64,000 nucleotides of DNA from Candidatus Nitrososphaera evergladensis SR1 (GCF_000730285.1 NZ_CP007174.1:434001-498000); one strand, 5' to 3'. Positions 37,271 to 46,799 are shown, counted from the stretch's first letter. Program-made: numbers and translations. The notes: generated from the sequence alone by a model not told the origin.

Positions 37271-37458
37271 AACAAGCCTTCCAGAAAATACGCATTGAGT
37301 TTCTTCTTCATCCACTCGTATAACTGAGTGGCGGGGGCATACGGCCAAATGCAAAGTTCGTCGAACTTCCGCCTGTGTACTTGCTCACTTGGGATATTTT
37401 TTGTGAATTCCCAACCGACAGTAGAGGAGACATCGTACTGGCGCACAAGATGCGGGCA

Positions 37459-37758
37459 TCAGGACAAGGCGACCGCCCGCTGCCAACCCTTTATGTCCAC
37501 CTCTCTGTTCCTTGGACCGTAAATAGTGGTGTTGTGCGTAGGGTATTTCTTCTTGGCGTCAGCAGCCTCTTGGTAGGTGTCAAAGTGCCCAATCAGGGTA
37601 AGCGCATCATCCTCATCCTGTATGGACCATGGGTCAATTCGGACAAGGTTGTATCCTCTCCTTGGAGTCAAAGCGTTCATTTGTTCATACATCCTATTGA
37701 CAAGCGTCTTCTTTTTCCTCCCTCCGTTATTGTTATCAGGCTCCTCCCAATCTCTCAT
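37459..37758 (-). CDS. conserved-looking small protein (99 aa), unknown
   Basis: Residues about 15-99 form a globular sequence (MYEQMNALTPRRGYNLVRID, DDALTLIGHFDTYQEAADAK, YPTHNTTIYGPR). The pattern L-I-G-x-F-x-T-Y-x-E-A x-x-A resembles short proteins that read as an alpha/beta plait. The N-terminus contains an Asn/Lys run. It is convergent with the gene at 36875. No family is recognised. Confidence 0.65.
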   Translation of the reverse strand: MRDWEEPDNNNGGRKKKTLVNRMYEQMNALTPRRGYNLVRIDPWSIQDEDDALTLIGHFDTYQEAADAKKKYPTHNTTIYGPRNREVDIKGWQRAVALS

Positions 37759-37976
37759 GTCTACCTCGCTCCCACGAGTTCGCCTTGATTCTATAATATT
37801 CGGAGATTGAGTATATCGGAATTAATTCCATTTTGTATCGAAAAGATGAATACTAAAGGCAACAGCCCGCCCGCCCTCTGCACCCCTCGTTGGCATATGT
37901 ATGTGTGTAGGCAGAACGGAAGAAAGGGAAGAGCAATAGTTTCAAAAGTGATTAATGCATAAGTCATGATGATATC

Positions 37977-38150
37977 ATGTCACCAGCAACAAAGAGCTTT
38001 GACACAGAAGAGATGAAAGAGAATCTTGAATTCGTGGTGATTCACTTGGCAGAGCATGCAGACTTTAGAGGAGAAATAAAGGAGCTTGACAAGGACTGTG
38101 TTATTTGTCAGCACTATTTCTCAGATGAGCTGTCTGAGCACCGAGTTTAA
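37977..38150 (+). CDS. short member of the HADFRG small-protein family, perhaps truncated
   Basis: ATG 37977 gives 57 residues: MSPATKSFDTEEMKENLEF then VVIHLAEHADFRGEIKELDK and DCVICQHYFSDEL. It aligns with the 48103 protein (IEVIIRHVSHHADFRGQIMR). The stop at 38148 comes about 15 residues earlier than in the paralog. The next frame continues with STEFKKLVF, so a late frameshift may have shortened it. The function is unknown. Confidence 0.55.
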   Translation: MSPATKSFDTEEMKENLEFVVIHLAEHADFRGEIKELDKDCVICQHYFSDELSEHRV

Positions 38151-38224
38151 GAAGCTTGTATTTTGAACAGCGTCAGCTGTTAATCCGTCATTCCAGATAT
38201 ACGTATGCATATGAGTCAGAGAGC

Positions 38225-38497
38225 TCACCTGCTGCCCATGTTGACTTTGCAGATCTGAAGCTCCGCCAGATTATTTTCTGTAATGCCGTCAGGAGCTGTT
38301 GTGATGTATTTGCGCCGTCCTTTCTGCACATGTTTAACTGGTGCCTTTATGCCGTTCTCTTCGGTATAGAACGCATACTTGTTTGTAGCAATCCAGTTCC
38401 AAATTTGTTCAACCGTAAACTGGTCTACTCCTATAGCTACCTTTGCAAGTCTTCCGGATGCGTCGTTTACCTTGCAACGAATGCGGAATTCTTCCAT
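38225..38497 (-). CDS. DUF3892-family protein
   Basis: The 90-residue protein follows the DUF3892 pattern: an N-terminal I-R-C-K-V strand, GRLAKVAIGVDQFTVEQIWN, an aromatic YAFYTEENGIKAPVKHVQKG segment, the YITTAPDGITENNLAELQIC end. Members are small and mostly uncharacterised. It stands alone between plus-strand small genes. Confidence 0.8.
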   Translation of the reverse strand: MEEFRIRCKVNDASGRLAKVAIGVDQFTVEQIWNWIATNKYAFYTEENGIKAPVKHVQKGRRKYITTAPDGITENNLAELQICKVNMGSR

Positions 38498-38766
38498 AAC
38501 TAGATTAGGAATTAGCTTCTTTATAAGAATATTATATCAGTCGTGCTTCTACGAGAAGAATTGTTGTGACCGGCAAGGTAACCATCCTTAGAAGCCAAGC
38601 CACACATCACAGGACCTGCAGGTTAAACTCCCTGCAAAAAAATCTCCGCGATTCTTCTAACAAACGAGCGAGCAAGCAAGTAGGGTTATTTATTATCGTA
38701 AAAGATTCGTGCATTATTTTATAGGACATACGCTTTATTAGCATCAGATCTCAAAAAAATAAAGAT

Positions 38767-39870
38767 ATGTTCTCCGACGGATCAAGTCTACGTGTCTTTG
38801 TTGCAATAGTCTTGGCTTCAGGTCTTGTAACTGCAGGGCTAGTTCACGTATCTTTCGCTGAAATTCAAATAGCCGGCGGTAATAATAACAATAATAGCGA
38901 CAACAATAACAACAATACATATTCCAATTTACAATTCGGAATAGAAAATATAGAATTTCCTAATGGCTGGGCAAGAACAGTACAAGAACAAAATAGCACG
39001 GCTGGAACGCCCGATGAAATAACAATTACTCTAAAACTTGAAAATGCAACAGGAACGACAACGCAATCCTCCTCTCCGCCTGGTGTTGCAAATCCATTTT
39101 CTTTATTCTCATCGTTCTCGTCTCCCACTAATGGCAATATTAGTAGCAGTCTTGACAATGACAACAACAATGGTGCTGCTGCCAATGATCCCTTTTCTCC
39201 AACTATTACAATAAAATTGCAAAAAGGTGATGCGTTGCAAAGGCAACTCGCTACAGAGCAAAATCAAACAGAAGGACAAGAAATAGACTTGTTTGCTCAA
39301 AATCCATATTGCAAACCATTGAATCCTAACGATGACAATGGCACTGGTAATAGTGGCAATAACAATAATAATACTGCAATAATAAACGGCCACAATTTTA
39401 CAGTAACAGAACAAGAATGTGACATGGCTCCAATACTCAAGTTATTCTTGGGAGCCTTCTTTGCTGGCTTTGCTAATCTTGCTAATAATAATACCAACCT
39501 GAACAACAATAATAGCAGCAGTATCCTTGACAACAATAATACTGCTAATGGTTCAAGCGGTACGAATACAACTGGTACCAATCAAGAAACTACTACTGCC
39601 AATAGTGCCTCCACTACCAATACCACCACTGCCACTGGTACAGATGCTGATAAGATTGCCAATTTCCTAGACACGCTACACAACATAACAACAACCGAAA
39701 AGAGATACACCTACACCTCAGCTTCTTCTAACCTCAGAGTAGAGCTGTCATACTCGGCACTTACCTTTGTATCAATAGAGGACTTTGAGATAAAAGCTAA
39801 GCACTATCAAAGATATCTCCCAGTCTTTGAAAATATAGTGCATAGTGTTAAGATACAGCAAGAAGAATGA
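38767..39870 (+). CDS. exported Asn-rich, sequon-rich protein with PsbP-like end
   Basis: A signal peptide (residues about 8-31, VFVAIVLASGLVTAGLVHVS) is followed by alternating Asn runs and globular pieces. The globular parts are FGIENIEFPNGWARTVQEQN near residue 58 and a C-terminal region (LRVELSYSALTFVSIEDFEI, LPVFENIVHSVKIQ). This strand-turn-final-helix layout resembles PsbP-like proteins often exported by Thaumarchaeota. More than ten N-glycosylation sequons are present. The Asn tracts are encoded by AAT/AAC repeats. It is probably on the cell surface; ligand unknown. Confidence 0.75.
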   Translation: MFSDGSSLRVFVAIVLASGLVTAGLVHVSFAEIQIAGGNNNNNSDNNNNNTYSNLQFGIENIEFPNGWARTVQEQNSTAGTPDEITITLKLENATGTTTQSSSPPGVANPFSLFSSFSSPTNGNISSSLDNDNNNGAAANDPFSPTITIKLQKGDALQRQLATEQNQTEGQEIDLFAQNPYCKPLNPNDDNGTGNSGNNNNNTAIINGHNFTVTEQECDMAPILKLFLGAFFAGFANLANNNTNLNNNNSSSILDNNNTANGSSGTNTTGTNQETTTANSASTTNTTTATGTDADKIANFLDTLHNITTTEKRYTYTSASSNLRVELSYSALTFVSIEDFEIKAKHYQRYLPVFENIVHSVKIQQEE

Positions 39871-40101
39871 GATAGTGATAGTAGTAGCAACAGCATATCA
39901 GTGATGATGTTGACAATTATTTGATGGCAATAGTATGTTGGCAGCTGCTACTCCTCTGCACCATGATCGCCCCTCCCCACTTCATTATCATCACAGTTAC
40001 CACTACGGTCCTTTAACAGCAAAAAATGCATGGCATTGATATAGTACTAAAAGAATAGACGAGAAAGAAGCAGAGCGACGTGTCGCCTCCGCCCGGTCCT
40101 G

Positions 40102-40338
40102 CTACTTTACATTATATACAATCGCAGTCAATATTGCAAAGACGCCGGAAATTGTACCCAAGTTCCTGACTATGCTTCGCAGCTCTTCTTGAGAATCTGC
40201 CTTTACCTTCAGGATGGCATCATACGGGCCGCTAGTTTCATGCGATTCTAAAACGCCTTTTACCTTTCTTATGCTCTGCAAGGTCTCTTTCACTGATTGG
40301 TAATCGCATTTTATCAGACACAAGGCAAGTGTCATCAA
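40102..40338 (-). CDS. stand-alone Lrp/AsnC RAM ligand-binding domain
   Basis: The 78-residue protein consists of one RAM domain: ALCLIKCDYQSVKETLQSIR, the V-x-G-V-x-E-S-H-x-T-S-G-x-Y-D-A motif (GVLESHETSGPYDAILKVKA) and IVRNLGTISGVFAILTAIVY. No helix-turn-helix is fused. Such proteins may modulate full-length Lrp regulators by forming mixed oligomers and sensing amino acids. It begins with ATG 40338 or the following ATG. Confidence 0.85.
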   Translation of the reverse strand: MMTLALCLIKCDYQSVKETLQSIRKVKGVLESHETSGPYDAILKVKADSQEELRSIVRNLGTISGVFAILTAIVYNVK

Positions 40339-40457
40339 CTAGATATGGAGACATCCGATGATAAAGACTCTTTCGTTTCTTTATACTTGGATAATTTTCT
40401 AGATCATTTCTATAATTAGTATGTTTATCCAGAAACCCGTGAAAAATCCGGACGTGG

Positions 40458-40739
40458 GTGCTCAAACGAGACACGAATTCACGAGGGGTGGAGGGGAAAA
40501 AAGCGGATCTCTTTCAACCGGCGACTATCTGCTTCGGCGATGCTTCCTTTGACTTCAACATCAAGCAGGTCATCCAAGCTGGCGACATCGCATTGATGCG
40601 CACCGAGTGGAAGATGTCCTCACCGTCCCGGCAAATGTCCGTGTATGCAATCGAAGTGGCACGAAGCCAGCCGGACGGCAGTACGTGGCGATGGCTCATA
40701 GGCAACCCCTTTACCGTTGGCAGGAACGCCGGTTTTTGA
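40458..40739 (+). pseudogene. 5'-truncated SnoaL/ketosteroid-isomerase-like gene
   Basis: From residue about 18 the chain matches the second half of SnoaL/DUF4440 domains: FDFNIKQVIQAGDIALMRTE, SVYAIEVARSQPDGSTWRWL, IGNPFTVGR. The first half of the domain (the helices that form the cavity) is missing. The frame opens only with a GTG at 40458 in unrelated sequence. It is probably a gene remnant, although a very short variant cannot be excluded. Confidence 0.5.
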
Positions 40740-40767
40740 AAGGCGCGGAAAAACCATGAGCACTTCG

Positions 40768-41082
40768 TTATGTGAGAATAAGACATTTCAGGCACGAGAT
40801 CTTCTGGTTACCCTCAAGCTTGAGGTTCTTCTTAGGCTCAATTATGGTATTCCTAAATAATTCAGAATTTATAAAATTGTAAACACAAAAGCAAAGAAAG
40901 ATAAGATCTAGGAATTTGAGGAATGGAATCTGGCCTGCGAGAGCCAATAACAGCAATAAGAGCATAGGTTGTACTACAGGTACAATATAGCTCGCATCGG
41001 GCAATTCAATAATGAGGCAGAAATGCACTCCGACAATAATGATGCGCAATCCTTCGTGGCATAAGGGATGTTTTAGTGCCAA
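40768..41082 (-). CDS. possible small membrane protein, low confidence
   Basis: The minus-strand frame has two or three hydrophobic stretches (LRIIIVGVHFCLIIELPDAS, PMLLLLLLALAGQIPFL, FLDLIFLCFCVYNFIN) and a polar end with CLKCLILT. It starts only with TTG; an internal ATG would give about 60 residues. Composition is compatible with a membrane protein, but no family is recognised. If it is not a gene, 40740-41215 is a gene-free stretch. Confidence 0.3.
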   Translation of the reverse strand: MALKHPLCHEGLRIIIVGVHFCLIIELPDASYIVPVVQPMLLLLLLALAGQIPFLKFLDLIFLCFCVYNFINSELFRNTIIEPKKNLKLEGNQKISCLKCLILT

Positions 41083-41215
41083 GAGAATGACCTTCCATAC
41101 ATCCTAAAATATCATCAAGTCCGAAATAGCCGCGTAGATTAGTAGAAGCAAGACAGCGAGGGAGGGAGAGAGTCCTAATGATGAAAGTGACGATAAAAAA
41201 AGTAAAAAAAGTATT

Positions 41216-42445
41216 ATGATGCTATTGATGCCGTGCACATCAACAAAAGCTGCAGCAGCCGTTACCTTGCTTGTCATGGCCGTTGTCATCTTCTCTGTAG
41301 TGGTGTCCCCAAACCTATTGTCCCCAGTCGCTGCTCAGAATCTCTCGGAGCAGCAACAACAACGACAAGAAGCAGAATCAAGACTGAAAGTAGAGACTGT
41401 CGCCTCTAATCTCCATATCCCCTGGTCAATCGCCTTTGCCTCCGACGGAAGAATCTTTTTTACAGAAAGGGCGGGGAATGTGCAAGTGATAGAAGCAAAC
41501 GGCACGCTTGCAAAACAGCCCGTTGCAAAGATCGGCGCCGTTGCTGCAATTGGAGAGGGTGGCCTCTTGGGTCTGGCCCTGGACCCGGATTTTGAAAAGA
41601 ACCACTTTGTCTATCTCTACTACACATACTCTACTATTCCATTTTTTGGCTCTGCCAATCGAGTCTCAAAATTTACCGAAAAGGATAACGCGCTGGTTAA
41701 TGAACAGATCCTTCTGGACAAAATTCCAGCCGCGTCAAATCATGATGGTGGCAGGATCAAGTTTGGCCCCGATGGAAAGCTCTACGTGGCCACTGGAGAC
41801 GCTGCGAATGGAAGCTCGTCGCAGGACCTTGGCTCTCTGGCAGGCAAGATCTTGCGGATCAATTCGGACGGAACCATTCCTGCGGATAATCCCTTTTCCA
41901 ACTCGCCCGTTTACTCGTACGGTCATAGAAATCCACAGGGATTTGACTGGGATCCATCGACGGGCAAGCTTGTAGAGGCCGAGCATGGGCCATCAGGTGA
42001 GAAGGGTCTCTTCGCACACGATGAAGTTAATGTAATCGAACCTGGAAAAAACTATGGATGGCCCAATGTTATTGGAAAGGCCAATGATACTAGATACGTA
42101 GATCCAGTCCTGGAAACCGGTAATGTCACGTGGGCCCCTTCTGGCGCAAGCTTTTATCATGGAGATAAAATCCCTGAGTGGAAAAACAAGTTCCTTGTGG
42201 CGACCCTGAGGGGGCAGCATCTTGAAGTAATGCAGCTGGACACCAGCGCAGAAAACAATAAAGAAGCAGCATCATCATCGTCAGTAGTCATATCGAGCGA
42301 AGCAATCTTTCAGAATATGTACGGGAGGCTGCGCGATGTTCAAGAGGGACCCGATGGCTATGTCTATGTCTTGACAAGCAACACAGATGGAAGAGGCTCG
42401 CCTGCAGTTGATGACGACAAGATTCTTCGAATATCGCCACAATAA
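41216..42445 (+). CDS. exported PQQ-type sugar (aldose) dehydrogenase, soluble GDH family
   Basis: The 409-residue protein begins with a signal peptide (residues about 11-40, ending SPVAAQ). The beta-propeller of the GSDH family follows: HIPWSIAFASDGRIFFTERA, GEGGLLGLALDPDF, the active-site NHDGGRIKFGPDGKLYVATG with His176, SYGHRNPQGFDWDP, GLFAHDEVNVIEPGKNYGWP and a final ILRISPQ. Members use PQQ and calcium to oxidise sugars outside the membrane. No PQQ biosynthesis genes are in view, so the cofactor is an inference from the family. Confidence 0.9.
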   Translation: MMLLMPCTSTKAAAAVTLLVMAVVIFSVVVSPNLLSPVAAQNLSEQQQQRQEAESRLKVETVASNLHIPWSIAFASDGRIFFTERAGNVQVIEANGTLAKQPVAKIGAVAAIGEGGLLGLALDPDFEKNHFVYLYYTYSTIPFFGSANRVSKFTEKDNALVNEQILLDKIPAASNHDGGRIKFGPDGKLYVATGDAANGSSSQDLGSLAGKILRINSDGTIPADNPFSNSPVYSYGHRNPQGFDWDPSTGKLVEAEHGPSGEKGLFAHDEVNVIEPGKNYGWPNVIGKANDTRYVDPVLETGNVTWAPSGASFYHGDKIPEWKNKFLVATLRGQHLEVMQLDTSAENNKEAASSSSVVISSEAIFQNMYGRLRDVQEGPDGYVYVLTSNTDGRGSPAVDDDKILRISPQ

Positions 42446-42488
42446 CTTTTCTTTGTTTTTTCGGGTTCTCCAGCAACACTGACGCTAG

Positions 42489-43043
42489 CTAGCTTAACTC
42501 GTCCTTTACGTCCTTCCCATATTGCTTGAGCAGTTTATGGATCTTCGGTTCGATGACAAACCTGCAATACTGAGCATCCTGATGATATTCGTAGTATTTC
42601 TTGTGGTAATCTTCTGCGACGTAAAATTTCTTAAAAGGTACTATCTCTGTCACAATGGGGTCTTTGTAAACGCCGCTAGCCTCAAGCTCTCTCTTTGAAT
42701 TCTCTGCAATCTCCCTTTGTTTATCATCGTGGTAAAATATTGCTGACCTGTACTGCGTGCCCACATCATTGCCTTGTCTATTAAGGGTAGTTGGATCGTG
42801 GGTATGCCAGAAAACATCAAGCAGTTTTTCAAAAGAAATAACTGTTGGATCAAATTCTATTTGAGCGGCTTCTGCATGACCCGTCCTTCCCGTGCATACA
42901 GCTTCGTACGATGGATTTTCTACCTTTCCTCCTGAATAGCCTGGCAGGACCGATTTTACGCCTTTTAGCCGTCTGAATATTGCCTCAGAACACCAGAAGC
43001 AGCCATTGGCAAGCGTAGCGATTTCAGTTGTCATCATCATCAT
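42489..43043 (-). CDS. msrA: peptide methionine sulfoxide reductase MsrA
   Basis: From ATG 43043 the protein has 184 residues. The catalytic motif is GCFWCSEAIF with Cys15, followed by PGYSGG, GHAEAAQIEFDP, FW-x-x-HDPTT and the C-terminal EDYHKKYYEYH. It reduces the S-form of oxidised methionine. Four consecutive ATG codons leave the exact start open. The first overlaps the TGA of MsrB by one base (TGATG), so the two are coupled. This repair pair sits next to the Rieske-flavodoxin fusion. Confidence 0.95.
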   Translation of the reverse strand: MMMMTTEIATLANGCFWCSEAIFRRLKGVKSVLPGYSGGKVENPSYEAVCTGRTGHAEAAQIEFDPTVISFEKLLDVFWHTHDPTTLNRQGNDVGTQYRSAIFYHDDKQREIAENSKRELEASGVYKDPIVTEIVPFKKFYVAEDYHKKYYEYHQDAQYCRFVIEPKIHKLLKQYGKDVKDELS

Positions 43044-43432
43044 CACTTGTCGTCTTCTTCTTTATCACGTCCTCGTGCAGGGATAAAACGTATTGACAGT
43101 GAATTGACGCACTCTCTAGTGTTCTTGGCTGTCAGCCCTTCTCCGATAAATTCATGCCCCAAGTGAGCGCCGCATTTTGCGCACTCTATCTCCATTCTTA
43201 CTCCATCTGGATCTGGCAGGCGTTTTATGGCATTGGGAAAACTGTCATCAAAAGCGGGCCATCCGCAGCCTGCATCAAACTTGCTCTTGGACGAAAAAAG
43301 AGGTTGGTTGCATCGCCGGCATACGTATGTGCCCTCTTTGTAAAAATTGTCATATTCACCAGAGAAAGGGCGCTCCGTTCCCTTGCGTACTATTATTCTT
43401 TCTTCTTCTGGAGTTAGATTGTTGTAACTCAT
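43043..43432 (-). CDS. msrB: peptide methionine sulfoxide reductase MsrB
   Basis: The 129-residue protein has zinc ligands Cys38/Cys41 and Cys84/Cys87 (CRRC, CAKC), the family motif FDAGCGWPAF and the catalytic Cys108 in RECVNSLSIRF. It reduces the R-form of methionine sulfoxide. It is the first gene of an msrB-msrA pair on the minus strand and is complete in length. Confidence 0.95.
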   Translation of the reverse strand: MSYNNLTPEEERIIVRKGTERPFSGEYDNFYKEGTYVCRRCNQPLFSSKSKFDAGCGWPAFDDSFPNAIKRLPDPDGVRMEIECAKCGAHLGHEFIGEGLTAKNTRECVNSLSIRFIPARGRDKEEDDK

Positions 43433-43617
43433 AGTGTATGTGTACTACTTTTTCCACTCTTCGCGCCTTTATGTCTTTTATTTGCCTTACAAAAAACCTG
43501 CGCAGGGAGAGTGCGAGAAGCCTCGGAATAAGCCAAGCTTTTGACTTGCTTGTCCAATTCAAGTCACTGATAGTTATGTATGTATGTATGCATGTGTGTG
43601 TTTCTGGACATAAGCAC

Positions 43618-44871
43618 CTACTCGTGCGTAGAGCCGACCGACTCGCGAATCGTCGCCCCATTATTATTACTATTATTCTTTGAATCAATTGTTATTACTT
43701 TCTCATCGTACCTGTTCTTTTTGATTAGACGCGACATTTCTACCGCGCCGCTAACTGTTCGCATGATGTCTTGCTTGAAAGCCAGAGATTTTGCATTATC
43801 CGAGACATTGTTCTCAGTATCCTCTGCGTACCAGCCCCGGCTCCATCCAGAGAACGGGAATTTGCCAAATACGAATCCCAGCTGCGACCAAAATGACAAG
43901 AGTTCGCCGGCGACATGCTGCACGTTATCCTGTCCGCCCGTTATGATAAAGGCGCTCACCTTGTCGCGTATCAAGTAGTTGTTGTGCGTAATTATCTGGT
44001 TCTGCACGCAGTTCATGCGCTGGACCATTTGGTAGTACAGAGAGCTGGCGCTTCCCCAGCGGATTGGTGTCGCGACAATGACCACGTCTGCCCACACTAT
44101 CATTCTCTGATAGATTTCTATCATCTGGTCTTTCTCATCCATCTCTGATATCGAGCACGGAAAGATGCAAGCCTTGGCGTTTTTGGAGTAATAGCCTTCG
44201 CAGTGACGAAAGTTGAGCTGCCTGAGCTTGAGCATGACGGTTTCTGCGCCGTATTTCCTCTTCGCATAATCTAACGCAAACTGTAGAGATGATTCAGAAG
44301 TACTTTTTCGAGGCGTTACCTCGTCGTTCATGTTAGTTGTAGAGAGACCTAGGACGCGAACTTTTGTCGCGTTGTCATCATCAACTGGCAGAACCTGCGA
44401 ACTTTCAACATTTCTAATATGTTGCTTGACTGCACTTTCGAGTTCCTGATATGCCTTGTGGGGTTTGGATATTCTCTTTCCGACGGCTTTGGGAATAGGG
44501 CTTACATAGATTCTTCCCTCCAAGACCCGTACCGGATACGAGCTTATGCTGTCACCACCTTTGTGCGCAGACTTGCCATTCCTGACAGAATATTTCCAGC
44601 CGTGCCAGGGGCACGTAATAATGTCGCCTTTGAGGGCGCCTTCATTTAGAGGTCCACCCTTGTGCACGCAGACGTTTGATATCGCAAAGAAGGCACCATC
44701 CACGTTGAAAACGGCGATTTCGATTTTGCTATTGCGGTCGCTGCTACCGCCGCCTCCGCCACGGTCGCCATTTGTTGTTATTGTAAACGCTCTTGACTGC
44801 CCCTGTGATATTTGGTCAGCGCGACAGATGTATTGAAAATTATTATTGTTACTATTTTCATCGTCGAGCAT
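43618..44871 (-). CDS. Rieske [2Fe-2S] domain fused to an NADPH-dependent FMN reductase/flavodoxin-like domain
   Basis: The 417-residue protein starts with a Rieske domain whose ligands are Cys68/His70 (CVHKGG) and Cys87/His90 (CPWHGW). A Gly/Ser-rich insertion (about residues 35-48) precedes them. After a linker, residues about 165-390 form an FMN-reductase domain: VRVLGLSTTNMN, FALDYAKRKYGAETVMLKLR, DVVIVATPIRWGSASSLYYQ, VSAFIITGGQDNVQHVAGEL. The fusion could pass electrons between a [2Fe-2S] cluster and FMN. The acceptor is unknown. It lies upstream of msrBA on the same strand with a gap of about 185 bases. Confidence 0.88.
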   Translation of the reverse strand: MLDDENSNNNNFQYICRADQISQGQSRAFTITTNGDRGGGGGSSDRNSKIEIAVFNVDGAFFAISNVCVHKGGPLNEGALKGDIITCPWHGWKYSVRNGKSAHKGGDSISSYPVRVLEGRIYVSPIPKAVGKRISKPHKAYQELESAVKQHIRNVESSQVLPVDDDNATKVRVLGLSTTNMNDEVTPRKSTSESSLQFALDYAKRKYGAETVMLKLRQLNFRHCEGYYSKNAKACIFPCSISEMDEKDQMIEIYQRMIVWADVVIVATPIRWGSASSLYYQMVQRMNCVQNQIITHNNYLIRDKVSAFIITGGQDNVQHVAGELLSFWSQLGFVFGKFPFSGWSRGWYAEDTENNVSDNAKSLAFKQDIMRTVSGAVEMSRLIKKNRYDEKVITIDSKNNSNNNGATIRESVGSTHE

Positions 44872-44926
44872 ATCTGCTCATCTCTGTATATACATCTCTC
44901 CAGCCTCGCTTTTCTTTTTTCCTGTT

Positions 44927-45034
44927 ATGGCAAGGAAGCAAAAAATTAGACAAGACTTCCAGCTGTATATGTTTGGCCGCCTTCTCACACTCGCAACAGA
45001 GATGGATGCTAAGATAAGTTCCGGTTCATTGTAA
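44927..45034 (+). CDS. possible very small protein (35 aa)
   Basis: ATG 44927 gives MARKQKIRQDFQLYMFGRLL followed by TLATEMDAKISSGSL. The composition is basic then acidic, with a regular helical pattern. It lies between the Rieske fusion (minus) and the exported protein at 45117 (plus). Support is limited to composition and a clean stop. Confidence 0.35.
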   Translation: MARKQKIRQDFQLYMFGRLLTLATEMDAKISSGSL

Positions 45035-45116
45035 TATTATAATTAAAGAGACTGCCAATCAAGTATCTCTTTACATAATAACTTTAAGTCATTACACTCT
45101 TGAAAAAGCCACCACC

Positions 45117-46799
45117 ATGCGAGCCTCATCAAACGTACACGTGATTGTAACCGTCACGTTTATGGTATTGATTTTGGCTGGGTCCTTAGCACACTCGCTC
45201 TTGCCTTCTTTGGGAGTGGGCGCAGCTGAAGGTGCTCAATCCAAGGTCCTTATCGTAAACGCACTCTCGCTGCCGTCAAACGGCAGCAACAAGCCGATAA
45301 GCATACCTGTGGAGATTTGGTCGGGCGACCATCCTCCATCTGTCCCTCCTCCTCCTCCCAATCATGGTCAGGAGAATCAGCAACAGGCACTAAAGAAAGG
45401 AAATACTCCTATGGCTTTTGTAGGCAAAGAGGGAGCGACATATGTCGTCAAGGTAAATGACAACCAGCAATTTACCTTTGACCATTGGAAGGATGGCGAT
45501 ACAAATAGTGTTAAACAGGTAAAGCTTTCAAAATCTCTGCCCGTAATTGAATTGACTGCTTTTTTCAAGAAAAAGACTGAACCACCATCGCCGTCATCCA
45601 CGCTGGTTGTAAACGCTTTGACAGCTAACGGCGAGCCGTTGCATATGTCGGCAACAATCCGGTCCGGAAAAGCGGTTGTGAAAACAGGACTGCTGACTCC
45701 ATTTACGTTTCATGGAACCCCCGGCAAAACCTACACGCTGACTCTCGATGAAAAAAATAATGGCAAAAGTGCTGTGGCGGCATCATCATTATCCTCATTT
45801 CCCATTCTAGGTAACGATGACAGCGGCGGCAACAAGAAGCAGCCTGATCAGTCAAAGAAGGGTGCCCTTCCTCCTCTCAGCGTTATATTCAATCACTGGA
45901 ACGATACAGGAAACACGAACAGAGTCCGCAGCATCACGATGCCAGCAAACGACGGTGGAGTCTTGAAACTAGTGGGAATCTACAACAAAGGCGACAGGGT
46001 AACACTAGAGGACCTTGGGGTGCTGCAGCTTGTGTCCCATGACCTATATAATACGATCCGCGATGGCCCCAATCCAGGCAGCATAGAGGATGAAAGGCTT
46101 AATCTTAGTACCCTGCTTGATCATGGAGATGACCAGATAATTCTAGGAGGGGAGCCAAGGAACAGCGAGAACATAGCAATTCACACGGTGGCAGTAAACC
46201 TTGGCAAGATGTACCTTGGTCTAGTTGGTAGCGGGATTGATCCGGCCGATGCAAGAAACCAGACCATTCAAGTGTACCTTGCCAAGCTTGAAAAGGCATA
46301 CAACCATGCCTTCCACGAGCCGCTGCCTGCCCCTGCTCCTAACCCGCATGAGGAAAAGCCGGACAGCGCAGAGAACCTTACCGGTGACTTGTCTTTGAGG
46401 GCGGTGCACTCGTACGTCCCGGGCCACATCATGGTAAATGGAGTCGACACACCCATACTTGATCCGTCGCTCAGGGGCAAGACTCTTTCCGCCAAGGACA
46501 TGCAGCAGCTGTCAAAGCCGCTTGATGGGACGTTTGACCCCGTGTTCAGAAACGTCACCATATTCCTGCCCCCGCCCAACCCGCCGCCAAACCTCTTCAC
46601 CATAGACCTCTTTGAAAGGGACAGCAGCTTTGCAAAGCAGTTTGGGACAGACGTCTCGTTTGAGGAGTTTATGGGCGAGCTCAAGGACGGCCGGTTCGAC
46701 AAAGACGAACAAGTAATGAACTATCTGAGAGAAGACGTTGCGGCAGGACTACTGTTGTCTTCCTCCGAGGAAGATAATGAGGAGGAGGTGGATGACTGA
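45117..46799 (+). CDS. large exported protein with repeated beta domains, unknown
   Basis: The 560-residue protein has a signal peptide (residues about 9-40, VIVTVTFMVLILAGSLAHSL). Two related beta-rich modules follow: one around KVLIVNALSLPSNG ... FTFDHWKDGDTNSVKQVKLS, the other around STLVVNALTANGEPL ... VIFNHWNDTGNTNRVRSI. The last half is different and rich in Pro and Asp (HTVAVNLGKMYLGLVGSGI, VTIFLPPPNPPPNLF) and ends in an acidic tail. The FDHW/FNHW-x-D repeats suggest an adhesive or carbohydrate-binding fold. I do not recognise the family. Confidence 0.75.
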   Translation: MRASSNVHVIVTVTFMVLILAGSLAHSLLPSLGVGAAEGAQSKVLIVNALSLPSNGSNKPISIPVEIWSGDHPPSVPPPPPNHGQENQQQALKKGNTPMAFVGKEGATYVVKVNDNQQFTFDHWKDGDTNSVKQVKLSKSLPVIELTAFFKKKTEPPSPSSTLVVNALTANGEPLHMSATIRSGKAVVKTGLLTPFTFHGTPGKTYTLTLDEKNNGKSAVAASSLSSFPILGNDDSGGNKKQPDQSKKGALPPLSVIFNHWNDTGNTNRVRSITMPANDGGVLKLVGIYNKGDRVTLEDLGVLQLVSHDLYNTIRDGPNPGSIEDERLNLSTLLDHGDDQIILGGEPRNSENIAIHTVAVNLGKMYLGLVGSGIDPADARNQTIQVYLAKLEKAYNHAFHEPLPAPAPNPHEEKPDSAENLTGDLSLRAVHSYVPGHIMVNGVDTPILDPSLRGKTLSAKDMQQLSKPLDGTFDPVFRNVTIFLPPPNPPPNLFTIDLFERDSSFAKQFGTDVSFEEFMGELKDGRFDKDEQVMNYLREDVAAGLLLSSSEEDNEEEVDD

